In this document: positions 9,304 to 17,561 of the stretch, in pieces
How positions within the stretch are numbered: position 1 is the stretch's first letter
Layout: every line of letters starts with the position of its first letter
NCBI GenBank assembly: GCA_002753565.1
Contig: PEAM01000007.1
Location: 71,389 to 135,388, forward strand
Source: Magnetococcales bacterium
GTDB lineage: Bacteria > Pseudomonadota > Magnetococcia > Magnetococcales > JADFYX01
Direction of reading: 5' to 3'
Length of the DNA: 64,000 nt
The notes under the pieces: model-generated
Seen by the model: only the letters and a program-made list of their open reading frames with translations
What the model was told of the DNA's origin: nothing
Database searches by the model: none
Position numbers and translations under genes: made by a program

Positions 9304-11019
9304 TCAACACCCCTCCTCTTCCCTATATTTTTCCAGATCTTCCGATTTTTCAATCTGGATGGCTTGGGTAGGGCAGAGACGAACACACGCCTCATCCAAA
9401 GAGCAGGCATCGACATGTTTATCGTGGATTTTGGGCAGGGAGTTGCCCCCCTCCTCCCGAAACCAGATTTCATGAGGGCAGGCAGCCACACAGTTTTGAC
9501 AGGCCACACAGCGGGATAAATCGATGCGAACCATCCCCTTGCCAGAGATAGGCTCCTCCAGAATCTCTCCCTCCCCATCCTGATCGTCGCCACTCCCCTT
9601 GACAATTTCAACCCGAATGGTACTCGAAGAGCCACGGGTCGCAACATGGCTTCCACTGTCGGTCAGGACCACCTTATCTCCCTGGACAATTTGACCACTC
9701 TCCTGCAAGAACAAGAGCGCCTCCTCATCCAAATCCGGATGGGACTGTTCATCCAGGTCGAAGAGGGCCGGCGTAATCCCCCAGTAAAGTGCCATACGTC
9801 GAACTGCTTCGATGGTTCTACCCACCCCCAAAACCGGGATAGCCGGACGATAACGGGCAATCTCCCAGCAGGAGTTACCCGATGAGGTGAGGGAGATGAT
9901 CCATTTGGCATTGACCTCTTCGGCCAACCGGGCCGATGCTTTCATGGCGGCGGCGCTAATGCTGTAGGCCGATGTTTTGATGGGCAGGTCTCGGGGAAAA
10001 TGTTCTGCCTCTCGCACCAGTTGGCTCATGGTTGCCACGGTTTCGGAGGGATAACTGCCCACCGAGGTCTCTGCTGACAACATGACAGCATCGGTACCAT
10101 CCCAGATGGCATTGGCCACATCTGTCGCCTCAGCACGAGTGGGAACCGGGTTGTGGATCATGGACTCCAACATCTGGGTCGCCGTAATCACCATGGTCCC
10201 CTCTCTGCGGCACAAGCGGATAATGTGTCGCTGCAGGGCGGGTACTTTATGGTTGCCAACCTCTACCGCCATATCTCCACGGGCTACCATCACCACATCG
10301 GAAACAGCAATAATCTCTTCGATATTTTCGATGGCTTCCGGGCGTTCGATCTTGGCTACCACGGGAAGGGAAAGCCCTCTTTCATGGAGCATATATTTGA
10401 CATTGCGCAGACAACGGGCGGAACGAACAAAAGAGAGGGCCACATAGTCGATCCCGTGGCGCAGCCCAAAAAACAGATCCTGCTGATCTTTTTTGGTCAG
10501 AGAGGGGGCTGAAATCTGTGAGTCCGGCAAGTTGATCCCTTTATGAGATTTCAGCACCCCGCCATGGGCTATTTTAATGATGAGGGCTCTTTTATTGCTC
10601 TCTACCGCATGGGCCAACAGGGTGCCATCATCAAACAGAACCCGCTGGCCTTTTTGGACATCTTTAGCCAACCCCCGGTAGGTAGTCGGGATAATGTGAC
10701 CAGCAAAAGCCTGCAACCACCCCCCCTCACTCCCATCCGGCACAATAGCCCACTGCTCCCCTGCTTTAAGCTTCAGGGGTTCATCCAGATGGCCCACACG
10801 GATTTTAGGCCCCTGAAGATCCAACAAAAGGGCTACTTCACGCCCCTCACGACGAGAAGCGTTGCGGACATTGGCAATGGTTTTGGCGTGTTCATGGTGG
10901 GTGCCGTGGCTCATATTCAAACGAGCCACATCCATACCGTTACGAATCAGACTGGCGATCTGATCCTCTGTATTGGTAGCAGGGCCAAGGGTTGCAATAA
11001 TTTTGGCTCTTCGGTCCAT
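9304..11019 (-). CDS. pykA: pyruvate kinase (PykA type) with C-terminal 2[4Fe-4S]-like ferredoxin domain
   Basis: Residues 1-475 are a complete pyruvate kinase. NMSHG lies near 35, the KIE catalytic lysine is K223, the metal/phosphate region is VARGDMAVEVG, and SAETSVGSYPSETVA lies near 315-329. LDLQGPKIRVG has lysine (K72) where potassium-dependent enzymes carry glutamate, the signature of K+-independent PykA-type enzymes. After an acidic linker (about 476-496) comes a two-motif ferredoxin domain: C504, C507, C510, C514 (CxxCxxCxxxCP), then C539, D542, C545, C549, where the second cysteine is aspartate (CxxDxxC), as in Pyrococcus ferredoxin. Usual PykA length is about 480; this protein is 571. 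The enzyme converts PEP and ADP to pyruvate and ATP; the added domain suggests redox sensing or electron-carrier docking, which is inference. Confidence 0.9.
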   Translation of the reverse strand: MDRRAKIIATLGPATNTEDQIASLIRNGMDVARLNMSHGTHHEHAKTIANVRNASRREGREVALLLDLQGPKIRVGHLDEPLKLKAGEQWAIVPDGSEGGWLQAFAGHIIPTTYRGLAKDVQKGQRVLFDDGTLLAHAVESNKRALIIKIAHGGVLKSHKGINLPDSQISAPSLTKKDQQDLFFGLRHGIDYVALSFVRSARCLRNVKYMLHERGLSLPVVAKIERPEAIENIEEIIAVSDVVMVARGDMAVEVGNHKVPALQRHIIRLCRREGTMVITATQMLESMIHNPVPTRAEATDVANAIWDGTDAVMLSAETSVGSYPSETVATMSQLVREAEHFPRDLPIKTSAYSISAAAMKASARLAEEVNAKWIISLTSSGNSCWEIARYRPAIPVLGVGRTIEAVRRMALYWGITPALFDLDEQSHPDLDEEALLFLQESGQIVQGDKVVLTDSGSHVATRGSSSTIRVEIVKGSGDDQDGEGEILEEPISGKGMVRIDLSRCVACQNCVAACPHEIWFREEGGNSLPKIHDKHVDACSLDEACVRLCPTQAIQIEKSEDLEKYREEEGC

Positions 11020-11187
11020 GGGAGAAAAAACCTTTTATATAACGTGTTAAGATCAGACATCCCAGCCATTATACCACCAAGGGGTTGGGTTGGGTATAAA
11101 GTGTCTAAGATAATGTACTTGGACCAAGCGTTCTGTTAAAACCTGTTTTTTTTATCTGGTCACACAATCTGAAAAAGGGGTTCTCTC

Positions 11188-11979
11188 ATGAAAAAACGGT
11201 GGTTTGGTTTTATACTGGGGCTTATTCTCTCCCTCTCCGCAGCCCATGCCCACCCCCAACAGGATGCAGGGTTGGCCGACCTGCTGCGCAAGGCCCAGGC
11301 GGAGGGGTGTATTGCCTTGATGTCAATTGAACAGGCGTGGGTTCGGGTCTCCAACCCAACCCAATGTCAAGGCCGTACACCACCAGCCTCTACTTTCAAA
11401 GTATTGAATACCCTCATCGCGTTCGAAACCGGTGTGGTCGATGACACCGAGCTTTTTCCCTGGGATGGCAAACCCCAGTTTCTTAAAGCCTGGGAAAAAG
11501 AGATGACCATCCAAGAAGCCATGGCACACTCAGCCGTACCGGTTTTTCAGCAGATTGCCCGACGTATCGGCAAGCAACGGATGGCTGACTGGCTTGAGCA
11601 AGTCGGTTATGGCAATGCAGAGGTGGGTGAGAGAGTTGACCGTTTCTGGTTGGACGGTCCCTTGGTCATCTCCCCTCTGGAACAGATTCGGTTTCTTTCT
11701 CAGTTGCTCACGGGAAAGTTACCTTTTTCAGCAGACAGCCTCACAAGGCTGCGTCGAACCCTTCCTCAAGAAAAAATTGGCGAGGCCCGTCTTTATGGAA
11801 AAACGGGGTGGTCCTCTTCTACCAAGCCCAAATGGGGCTGGTACGTCGGCTGGATGGAAAGCCAGGGGGAGATCATGGTAGTGGCTCTCCGCATCAAGAT
11901 GGACGCACTTCAAATGGCCCCTTTGCGCCAAGCTCTTGCTCGGGCTGCGTTACGGCATGCTCAAGGATATGCTGAATAA
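11188..11979 (+). CDS. class D (OXA-type) beta-lactamase
   Basis: A 263-residue exported protein with a Sec signal peptide (KKRW n-region, hydrophobic core, cleavage near AHA-HP). All class D landmarks are present: S68-T-F-K71 with the carbamylatable lysine, S115-A-V117, Y141-G-N143, W154 in FWLDGPL, and K205-T-G. It should therefore be an active serine hydrolase in the periplasm, opening penicillins or other beta-lactams. It is divergent from the pyruvate kinase with about 170 bases between them. No integron, IS or resistance neighbours are visible, so it looks like a resident chromosomal gene. Substrate range cannot be deduced. Confidence 0.88.
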   Translation: MKKRWFGFILGLILSLSAAHAHPQQDAGLADLLRKAQAEGCIALMSIEQAWVRVSNPTQCQGRTPPASTFKVLNTLIAFETGVVDDTELFPWDGKPQFLKAWEKEMTIQEAMAHSAVPVFQQIARRIGKQRMADWLEQVGYGNAEVGERVDRFWLDGPLVISPLEQIRFLSQLLTGKLPFSADSLTRLRRTLPQEKIGEARLYGKTGWSSSTKPKWGWYVGWMESQGEIMVVALRIKMDALQMAPLRQALARAALRHAQGYAE

Positions 11980-12076
11980 GTGCGCTGTAGAGATTTTTAG
12001 TCTATTGACTTTTCAGTCATTGCGTGAGATCGTGGATGTTGTGCCTACAAGCTCACCTTCAATGTTGCCCTGCCAT

Positions 12077-12102
12077 AAACAGTGCCTTCAGGCTCACTGT
12101 TT
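12077..12102 (+). terminator. possible terminator hairpin after the beta-lactamase gene
   Basis: An inverted repeat, AAACAGTGCC...GG-CT-CACTGTTT, lies about 100 bases after the beta-lactamase stop. The stem has 8 + 2 pairs with a two-base bulge and a four-base loop. The trailing T-run is short, so this is a weak candidate. The surrounding 11980-12319 holds no convincing gene. Confidence 0.35.
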
Positions 12103-12319
12103 ATCATCTCCATAAGCAAACAATCCATTCTCCATTTTTCAGACGGCTCCATCTCGTTTTGGAGACACGGGACTTTTCGTCGCCTTTTACCCGTCGAGAA
12201 TTCCGGAAATGGCGGTTTTCAGGTTTAGCATCCGGATTGTTGTACTCTAGCTTCTGCTGGTCGCACTCTTCACACAGCAGGCTGTCAAATCGACAGCCTC
12301 ACAGGCAAAGGATAAAAAG

Positions 12320-12481
12320 ATGGAATTAACCAATCTTCAAAAAATTGTTGGTGGTATCGTTATGGTTGTCATTGTCGGTTTTGCGGTATTCATGGCCATG
12401 GATGATTTGAAAAACAGCAAGAAAAAACAAGGAATACATGCCATAGAGGCCCCTGTTGTAGTCGAGCCCATGACAAAATAG
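12320..12481 (+). CDS. 53-residue single-span membrane protein, unknown
   Basis: A small ORF with ATG at 12320 preceded by AAAGGA at a spacing of about 7 bases. It encodes 53 residues: a short N-terminal stretch, one strongly hydrophobic segment (about 9-27, IVGGIVMVVIVGFAVFMAM), a basic cytoplasmic-looking stretch (KNSKKK) and a short tail ending VVVEPMTK. No family is recognised. The good ribosome binding site and the coherent membrane-segment pattern argue that it is real. It sits alone between the beta-lactamase and the CI-like gene. Confidence 0.5.
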   Translation: MELTNLQKIVGGIVMVVIVGFAVFMAMDDLKNSKKKQGIHAIEAPVVVEPMTK

Positions 12482-12628
12482 GGCCAGACAATCCTAAACC
12501 CACTCTCGTATCAAAACTCAAATTGGAAAGGCTCATCTCATTCAAGGTTGCTTCACCCAAGCAGAATAATCTGCAATAATCGTCTCAAAGATGATAGACT
12601 CTGATATGGTTTTATCCAAAGACACTCT

Positions 12629-13294
12629 TTGCAGGAGGCAACGCTCATAGCCAAACTTTTCGATCGCCAAGGGTTTCACCAAAGGCTCGGGGTATTAACA
12701 GGTCACGAAGACCCCTTTGTCTGGGCAAAAAAAATGGGCCTTTCCAAACAGGTTTTCACCTCTATCTGGCAAGAAGGGTCCACCCCAAGTCTGGACTTTC
12801 TGATTCTGGTTCAGAAAAAAACCGGGGTGAGCCTTGACTGGCTGCTGGACACCCAGGCAAACCCTCCAAAAAACAGTAAAGAAAACCCCTCTCAGTCCAT
12901 GAAAGAGGAGTATGAAGATACCTTTGTTGAAGAGATGTACGAAAAAGCCCGCTCCATCTGTTGGCAAGATGACTCCGATGAAAAAATCATGCCTGCAACA
13001 GAAGACGAACTGTCGAAACTGACCGAAGTACTTTGTCAAATTTTTACCAACTACCGCCGTCGTCAACTGATTGAGGACGAGGAGCAAAGTGAGTGTCTAG
13101 AGCGCATGCAGGCCTCTGAACAGGCCGAAGAAGAGGCCATCAAGAAACATCACAGCGCCCTTAAATCGGCAGAGATGGTCGCAGCAGACCAACGGCGAAA
13201 GGCTTCGGTGAGAGCAAGAATTGATGCGGTAGAGAGACGTCAAGATGCCGAAGTTCGAGCCAGGGGCAAGGAAAAACTGGTACGGATTTCTTGA
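12629..13294 (+). CDS. CI-repressor-like HTH protein with charged coiled-coil tail
   Basis: The N-terminal about 70 residues look like the phage CI-type helix-turn-helix domain (GLSKQVFTSIWQEGSTPSLD, then KKTGVSLDWLLD). The second half is a highly charged, probably coiled-coil region rich in Glu, Arg and Ala with no peptidase or dimerisation domain recognised. The start is odd. Coordinates given here use TTG at 12629, but the only strong Shine-Dalgarno sequence (AGGAGG, 12633-12638) lies inside that version. It sits 8 bases before an in-frame ATA at 12647, giving a protein starting AKLFDRQGFHQRLG after the initiator. The first in-frame ATG, near 12734, would cut the HTH. DNA targets are unknown, and no other phage genes are nearby. 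Confidence 0.62.
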   Translation: MQEATLIAKLFDRQGFHQRLGVLTGHEDPFVWAKKMGLSKQVFTSIWQEGSTPSLDFLILVQKKTGVSLDWLLDTQANPPKNSKENPSQSMKEEYEDTFVEEMYEKARSICWQDDSDEKIMPATEDELSKLTEVLCQIFTNYRRRQLIEDEEQSECLERMQASEQAEEEAIKKHHSALKSAEMVAADQRRKASVRARIDAVERRQDAEVRARGKEKLVRIS

Positions 13295-13375
13295 CAGTAA
13301 CAGTGCTTTGATTCAAATCAGGCACTCTCCAGCCAAGCAAAAAAGATACTTATAAAGGGTGTTATAACGCCACTT

Positions 13376-14320
13376 TCATTCAGCTGAGAAGTTTTCCTGT
13401 GCAAAAGCGACCCGTTCATCCAAACTTTTTAAACTCTGCCTCTTTTGGGTCACCTTTTCCAGACGGTTGCCCAGGCCGGTCCTGTTGGCAATCTGGATTC
13501 CCAGACCCGGGCGAGCATTAAGCTCCAACACCAGCGGCCCCAGCTCTTTATCCAAAACAATGTCGATACCCTGATAGGGCAAGCCGGTTAGCTCCAAGGA
13601 GCTGGCGGCAATAGTCAGCAGCCTCTTCCAATGGGGAATAGCCACCCCCATGACCGGATTCCCCGTATCGGGATGCTCTTCAATGATATCATTCTTATAG
13701 ACCGCTTTGAGGGTGGTCCCGGTTGACATGTCTACTCCTACACCAATGGCCCCCTGATGGAGGTTGGCCTTGCCAGACGAGGCACGGGTAGGCAGGCGAA
13801 CCATCGCCATGACAGGAACACCATGAAAAACGATAATGCGAATGTCCGGCACACCGTTGTAGGTAATGTCTTCGAATACCGGATCAAACTTAACCCGATA
13901 CTCAATCAAAGCGACATCCGGCTGCCCACCCAGGCTGTAAATCCCGCTCAGGGTGTTGTTAATGTGAAAAGCAATCTCTCCCAAGGTGACAAGGGTGCCA
14001 TTGGCCAACCGATAGCCTCTTTTTGTCTTGCCCACCACAACCAAAATACCGTCGCCACCGCTGCCGTGGGCTGGTTTGACAACAAAATCGGAAAAACCTT
14101 TCAGCTTATCCAACATATCGAGGGTTTGATGGGGGGTCTCCACAACACCGTAGAGTTCTGGAACCGCCACCCCTGCCTTGGCAGCCAGTTTTTTGGTCAG
14201 CAGCTTATCATCGACCAAGGGATAGAGCCGACGCGGGTTATGAGGAAGAATATAGGCACCATTACGTGCATTCAGCCCCAAGACACCTTTTTGTCGAAGT
14301 CGTCGGATAAGGGATAACAT
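13376..14320 (-). CDS. RimK-like ATP-grasp ligase (alpha-L-glutamate ligase-like)
   Basis: A 314-residue ATP-grasp protein. DFVVKPAHGSGGDGILVV (about 95-112) is the phosphate-binding lysine/glycine loop, and VLELNARPGLGIQIANRTGL (about 265-285) holds the Mg-binding Glu and Asn. The family is annotated as alpha-L-glutamate ligase-like and is found beside UUP1 membrane proteins and retropepsin-like proteases. Its ATG overlaps the UUP1 stop by one base (TAATG at 14318-14322), so the two are translationally coupled. By analogy it should ligate an amino acid or peptide to an acceptor in the cytoplasm; the acceptor is unknown. Confidence 0.85.
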   Translation of the reverse strand: MLSLIRRLRQKGVLGLNARNGAYILPHNPRRLYPLVDDKLLTKKLAAKAGVAVPELYGVVETPHQTLDMLDKLKGFSDFVVKPAHGSGGDGILVVVGKTKRGYRLANGTLVTLGEIAFHINNTLSGIYSLGGQPDVALIEYRVKFDPVFEDITYNGVPDIRIIVFHGVPVMAMVRLPTRASSGKANLHQGAIGVGVDMSTGTTLKAVYKNDIIEEHPDTGNPVMGVAIPHWKRLLTIAASSLELTGLPYQGIDIVLDKELGPLVLELNARPGLGIQIANRTGLGNRLEKVTQKRQSLKSLDERVAFAQENFSAE

Positions 14321-15846
14321 TACGCCTCTTTCGCCAAAACCCGGAAACGCACCAACTCCATTAATCGGTAGCCGGTATAACGACCCAACAACAGGGTAAT
14401 GGCCAGCAGAACAAGCAGCAACTCAGGGAAGACAAAGAGAAGATGCTCAACCATATCGTGGGTCATGACAACATAGCACAAGGAGGCAACCGCCAAGCTG
14501 CTAATGCCGTGTTTGATAGCCTGGGCCGGTCCCCGTTCATCCCACAAAATGGAGATTCTCTCTACGGTCATGGTAAGAATAACCATCGGGAACAGCGCAA
14601 CGGAAAGACCGCCACCCAAGCCCATTTTATGACCCAAAATGCTCAACCCTGCCATCACTAAAATGACCACAATCAGGAGGGCAGCCAGTCGTGGAACCAC
14701 CAGTAACTTTAAACTTTCGAAGTAGATGCGAACAATCAGGCTAATACCGATGATGATGGTAAAGAGCAGGATACCCCAAAACAGCTCGGTCTCCCGAAAC
14801 GACATGGCCATCAATACCGGCATAAAGGTACCAAAAGTACCAATACCAATCACGTTTCTTAAAAAAACCAGCAGCAGAGCCCCCAGCGGTGCCACCACCA
14901 TGATCCGATAGACCTGCTGGACATCCAACGGCAGAGAAAAGAAGGAGACGTTCAGCAACGCCTTTTCCACATCGTTGGTGGCCTGTTTGACAGAGAGCAG
15001 AGCGGACTCCTCACCCCAGGATACGGAAAGATTGGTAACCGGCCTTTTTCCCCCCTCCATTTGCACAAAGGGGAGAGCTCCCCGCCACCAAGGAAAATGG
15101 TTTTCCAAATCGGTTGGCTGACCGGTTATGAGAGAATACGGTTGCCAAACCCCGTTATCAAACAGCTCCAACCAATGGGAAAAGTGGGGCTGATAGTGGG
15201 CACGGTGAAGGCTGAGACCATGAACAGAACGGGCAGGAAGCTTGGCAAGGGAGAGAATGCCCGAGACGATTTCTGCCTTGGTCTCCAGTGAGCGCTGTTT
15301 GCCGAAGAGTACCCTGGCATGGGAAGCAGACGCTTTGGCCTCCAGCTGCTCGATAATGGCAACGATAAGCGTAGGTGTGTCGGCGGATTTTACCGTCGCA
15401 GCATCCAGTATGGCCTGGGCTGCCACCAAGCGAGACCCCTGCCAGGTGACGGGATTAATATGGGGCGCGTCCTTTTTTTTCCTCGCTTTATTCAGCCCTT
15501 TGTCCAGCACGGTAAACCGATAATAGAGATTCTGCTCGCCGGAGACCTTTCTCTTAGAAAAAGTAATCCGCTTCTGGCCCTTCTCCTGTGTGGTGGTCAG
15601 GCCATATCCGGGAGAGACAAAAGCTTGATCGATAATGGAGAAACGGCTCTGGCTCTGGGCGAGAATCTGTGAAATTTTAACCGGACCGCCACTGCCTCGG
15701 AAGGATAAATGGGCTTCCACCTCCCACAAGTTGGACTTGTTTTGTGGTGTAAGCGGCAGACCAAAAATCATGAGTTTGGCGACAAACAGCCCCACACCAA
15801 CCAGTGTAAGAAAAGCAGACAGAACATACAGGTGACGATTACTCAT
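14320..15846 (-). CDS. UUP1-family protein: inactive transglutaminase-like domain with about 7 TM helices
   Basis: The protein starts with one membrane anchor (about 8-30), followed by a large periplasmic part. There a transglutaminase-like fold can be recognised around LPARSVHGLSLHRAHYQPHFSHWLELFDNG but without an obvious catalytic cysteine. From about residue 310 it has a polytopic C-terminal half of about seven TM segments. This is the UUP1 architecture. The start is ATG at 15846 (5 bases after AGGAG); a GTG one codon upstream is possible but too close to the Shine-Dalgarno. TGATG at 15844-15848 couples it to the protease upstream, and TAATG couples it to the ATP-grasp downstream. It probably links a periplasmic signal or peptide to the cytoplasmic ligase (inference). 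Confidence 0.85.
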   Translation of the reverse strand: MSNRHLYVLSAFLTLVGVGLFVAKLMIFGLPLTPQNKSNLWEVEAHLSFRGSGGPVKISQILAQSQSRFSIIDQAFVSPGYGLTTTQEKGQKRITFSKRKVSGEQNLYYRFTVLDKGLNKARKKKDAPHINPVTWQGSRLVAAQAILDAATVKSADTPTLIVAIIEQLEAKASASHARVLFGKQRSLETKAEIVSGILSLAKLPARSVHGLSLHRAHYQPHFSHWLELFDNGVWQPYSLITGQPTDLENHFPWWRGALPFVQMEGGKRPVTNLSVSWGEESALLSVKQATNDVEKALLNVSFFSLPLDVQQVYRIMVVAPLGALLLVFLRNVIGIGTFGTFMPVLMAMSFRETELFWGILLFTIIIGISLIVRIYFESLKLLVVPRLAALLIVVILVMAGLSILGHKMGLGGGLSVALFPMVILTMTVERISILWDERGPAQAIKHGISSLAVASLCYVVMTHDMVEHLLFVFPELLLVLLAITLLLGRYTGYRLMELVRFRVLAKEA

Positions 15847-16373
15847 CACTTCTCCTCTCGCTTTTTACAGCGAGGCTTTTTTTGGACAAATTTGTGGGCA
15901 GAATCCACTAAAAAGGATTGGGATAAAAAGCGTCGACCAATGAGCATGGGATAGTTCATCCCTTCCCGCTCCGTCAGGTTGACCTCTCCCTCTTTGAAAT
16001 AACCTCCCACGCACAAGCCAAGCTTGACAACCGGTCGCTCATCCCGCTTGGCTCCAGCCCGGCGGATACGTGTACTGCGCTCAACAGGAAGGGATAGCAA
16101 AATAGGCTCCCCATCATCATCCGTCACACTGAATCGCACCCAATCTTCACCCTGTTGGGAAAAAAAGACAAGATGGTTGACATCCAAGGAGGAGGTTTTA
16201 GCCCCCGTATCAATTTTTGCTTTGATCACAATATGGCTTGAAGGCAGATAGATTTTTACCTTCTCTACATACCCCACAATCGGTAACGTAGAAGAAGAGG
16301 AATCACGGGCATAGGCCATGGGAGAGAAAATCCAAGTCAAGGCAAACGTCAAAAAAAACAGCCTTCCAATCAT
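15846..16373 (-). CDS. exported retropepsin-like aspartyl protease ('ATP-dependent zinc protease' family)
   Basis: About 175 residues from the ATG at 16373; a TTG at 16388 would add five. It has a Sec signal peptide ending near AYA-RD. The domain matches the Zn_protease/RimB-type family, now seen as retropepsin-like: AKIDTGAKTSSLDV contains the catalytic DTGA (D55 in this numbering), and a second GRRFLSQSFLVD strand follows. Family members cleave products of their partner ATP-grasp enzymes. Here the signal peptide places it in the periplasm, unlike cytosolic RimB. It is first in a tightly overlapping three-gene unit with UUP1 and the RimK-like ligase. Confidence 0.82.
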   Translation of the reverse strand: MIGRLFFLTFALTWIFSPMAYARDSSSSTLPIVGYVEKVKIYLPSSHIVIKAKIDTGAKTSSLDVNHLVFFSQQGEDWVRFSVTDDDGEPILLSLPVERSTRIRRAGAKRDERPVVKLGLCVGGYFKEGEVNLTEREGMNYPMLIGRRFLSQSFLVDSAHKFVQKKPRCKKREEK

Positions 16374-16452
16374 AACGGACACTTTCAAAAAAGAGTAATT
16401 CTAAACGGCAAGCTGTACATAACCCTGGATTATAAGAGCAAATAGCGGGCTT

Positions 16453-16482
16453 CCTGTCAAGATGGGGGAGCCCCTTGACAGG
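16453..16482 (-). terminator. stem-loop between the two ATP-grasp modules
   Basis: CCTGTCAA (16453-16460) pairs with TTGACAGG (16475-16482). Inside, GGGG (16464-16467) pairs with CCCC (16471-16474) after a three-base bulge. It lies 19 bases after the stop of the GshB-like gene and about 80 bases before the protease start. It lacks a T-run, so it may be a Rho-type or RNA-stability element rather than an intrinsic terminator. Confidence 0.5.
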
Positions 16483-16500
16483 ACTCAAGGGACAACAGCG

Positions 16501-17550
16501 TTACAAGGTAGCCATCTCCAGATTGTCGAAGTTACGGCGATAGAACTTCATGTATTCAACCTTACGCTCCAGAGCTTCGATAACGGGAACACTGAAATTG
16601 ACGTTTTCAAAGGTTTGCGCACTCCCCAGCCCACCAGGACTGAATACATTGATCTCCATCAATTTATCACCAACAATATCCAGCCCTACAAGAAACATTC
16701 CATCCTGCACCAGCTTGGGTCGAACCACCTCGGCAACATGAAGCATGGCGTCGGTTATCTCTGCCTGCATTTTTTTTCCGCCAGCATGGAGGTTGGAGCG
16801 AATATCGCCCCCCAGGTTTACCCGACGAAACGCAGCCAGCCTGTTTTTATAGCGCAGAGGATAGCCGTTCATCATAAAAAGCCGGGTATCTCCATCGGCC
16901 GCCGCCGGGAGATACTCCTGGGCAATCACATAGCCATCCCGACTGATGGCTTCCACCATCTGGTTGAGGTTGGAGATGTCATCTTTTCGGAGCAGAAAAA
17001 CCCCCTGGCCTCCCGAGCCTTGCAACGGTTTGAGGACAACCGTCCCCCCCATCTCCTTGGCAAAGGAGCGGATCTCCGCTTTATTACGAGAGATCAGGGT
17101 TTTAGGTCGAACCTCTTCGGGAAAAAGCTGCAGGTACATTTTATTCATGGCACGCCCCAGACTACTGGGATCATTGAGAACGACCACCCCATGTCTGACG
17201 GCAACCCGCCCAAACTGAATGGCAGAACTCCGCGCCCAAGAGCGCCCCTCTCCCTCTTCCCCAGCGGGATCGTTGCGTAACATCAAAATATCAAGCTCAG
17301 AGGCACAAATACGCTCCTTGCGTGCTTTGGCTCCCTGCACATCAGCCAGAAAATTTTTAAGGATTTTAAAGTTGGATCTTGAAGGACCCACAGCATCGGC
17401 ATAGAGCTTATCATCACTGGCGTAAGAAAAATCTCCCGGAGAGATATACCAGACCTCGTGGCCCATGTTGGTCGCGGTCATGGCCAAACGGGTTGTCGTA
17501 TAACCCACCTCTTCGGTCTTAACACTATTGATGACAAATCCAAGTTTCAC
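16501..17550 (-). CDS. GshB-like ATP-grasp protein
   Basis: An ATP-grasp protein of glutathione-synthetase type. It has an N-terminal KLGFVINSVKTEEVGYTTTR domain, then VVLKPLQGSGGQGVFLL for ATP binding. Next come AQEYLP and DTRLFMMNG, and MEINVFSPGGLGS carries metal ligands, as in GshB. The start is GTG at 17550, six bases after AAGGAG. The longer TTG start at 17565 would place this Shine-Dalgarno inside the gene and overlap the upstream stop. The upstream QEGLA gene ends at 17562, so the pair is closely coupled. No GshA is nearby. In this gene context the enzyme more likely makes a peptide-like compound than glutathione, but true GshB activity cannot be excluded. Confidence 0.8.
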   Translation of the reverse strand: MKLGFVINSVKTEEVGYTTTRLAMTATNMGHEVWYISPGDFSYASDDKLYADAVGPSRSNFKILKNFLADVQGAKARKERICASELDILMLRNDPAGEEGEGRSWARSSAIQFGRVAVRHGVVVLNDPSSLGRAMNKMYLQLFPEEVRPKTLISRNKAEIRSFAKEMGGTVVLKPLQGSGGQGVFLLRKDDISNLNQMVEAISRDGYVIAQEYLPAAADGDTRLFMMNGYPLRYKNRLAAFRRVNLGGDIRSNLHAGGKKMQAEITDAMLHVAEVVRPKLVQDGMFLVGLDIVGDKLMEINVFSPGGLGSAQTFENVNFSVPVIEALERKVEYMKFYRRNFDNLEMATL

Positions 17551-17561
17551 TCTGTTCTCCT

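Noticed and set aside
12024-12329. 101-codon plus-strand ORF before the small membrane protein
   Set aside because: No Shine-Dalgarno, no membrane or domain pattern, and it overlaps the start of a better small ORF in another frame.
16462-17280. 272-codon ORF antisense to the GshB-like gene
   Set aside because: Shadow of a conserved ATP-grasp gene; the real frame has full ATP-grasp motifs.
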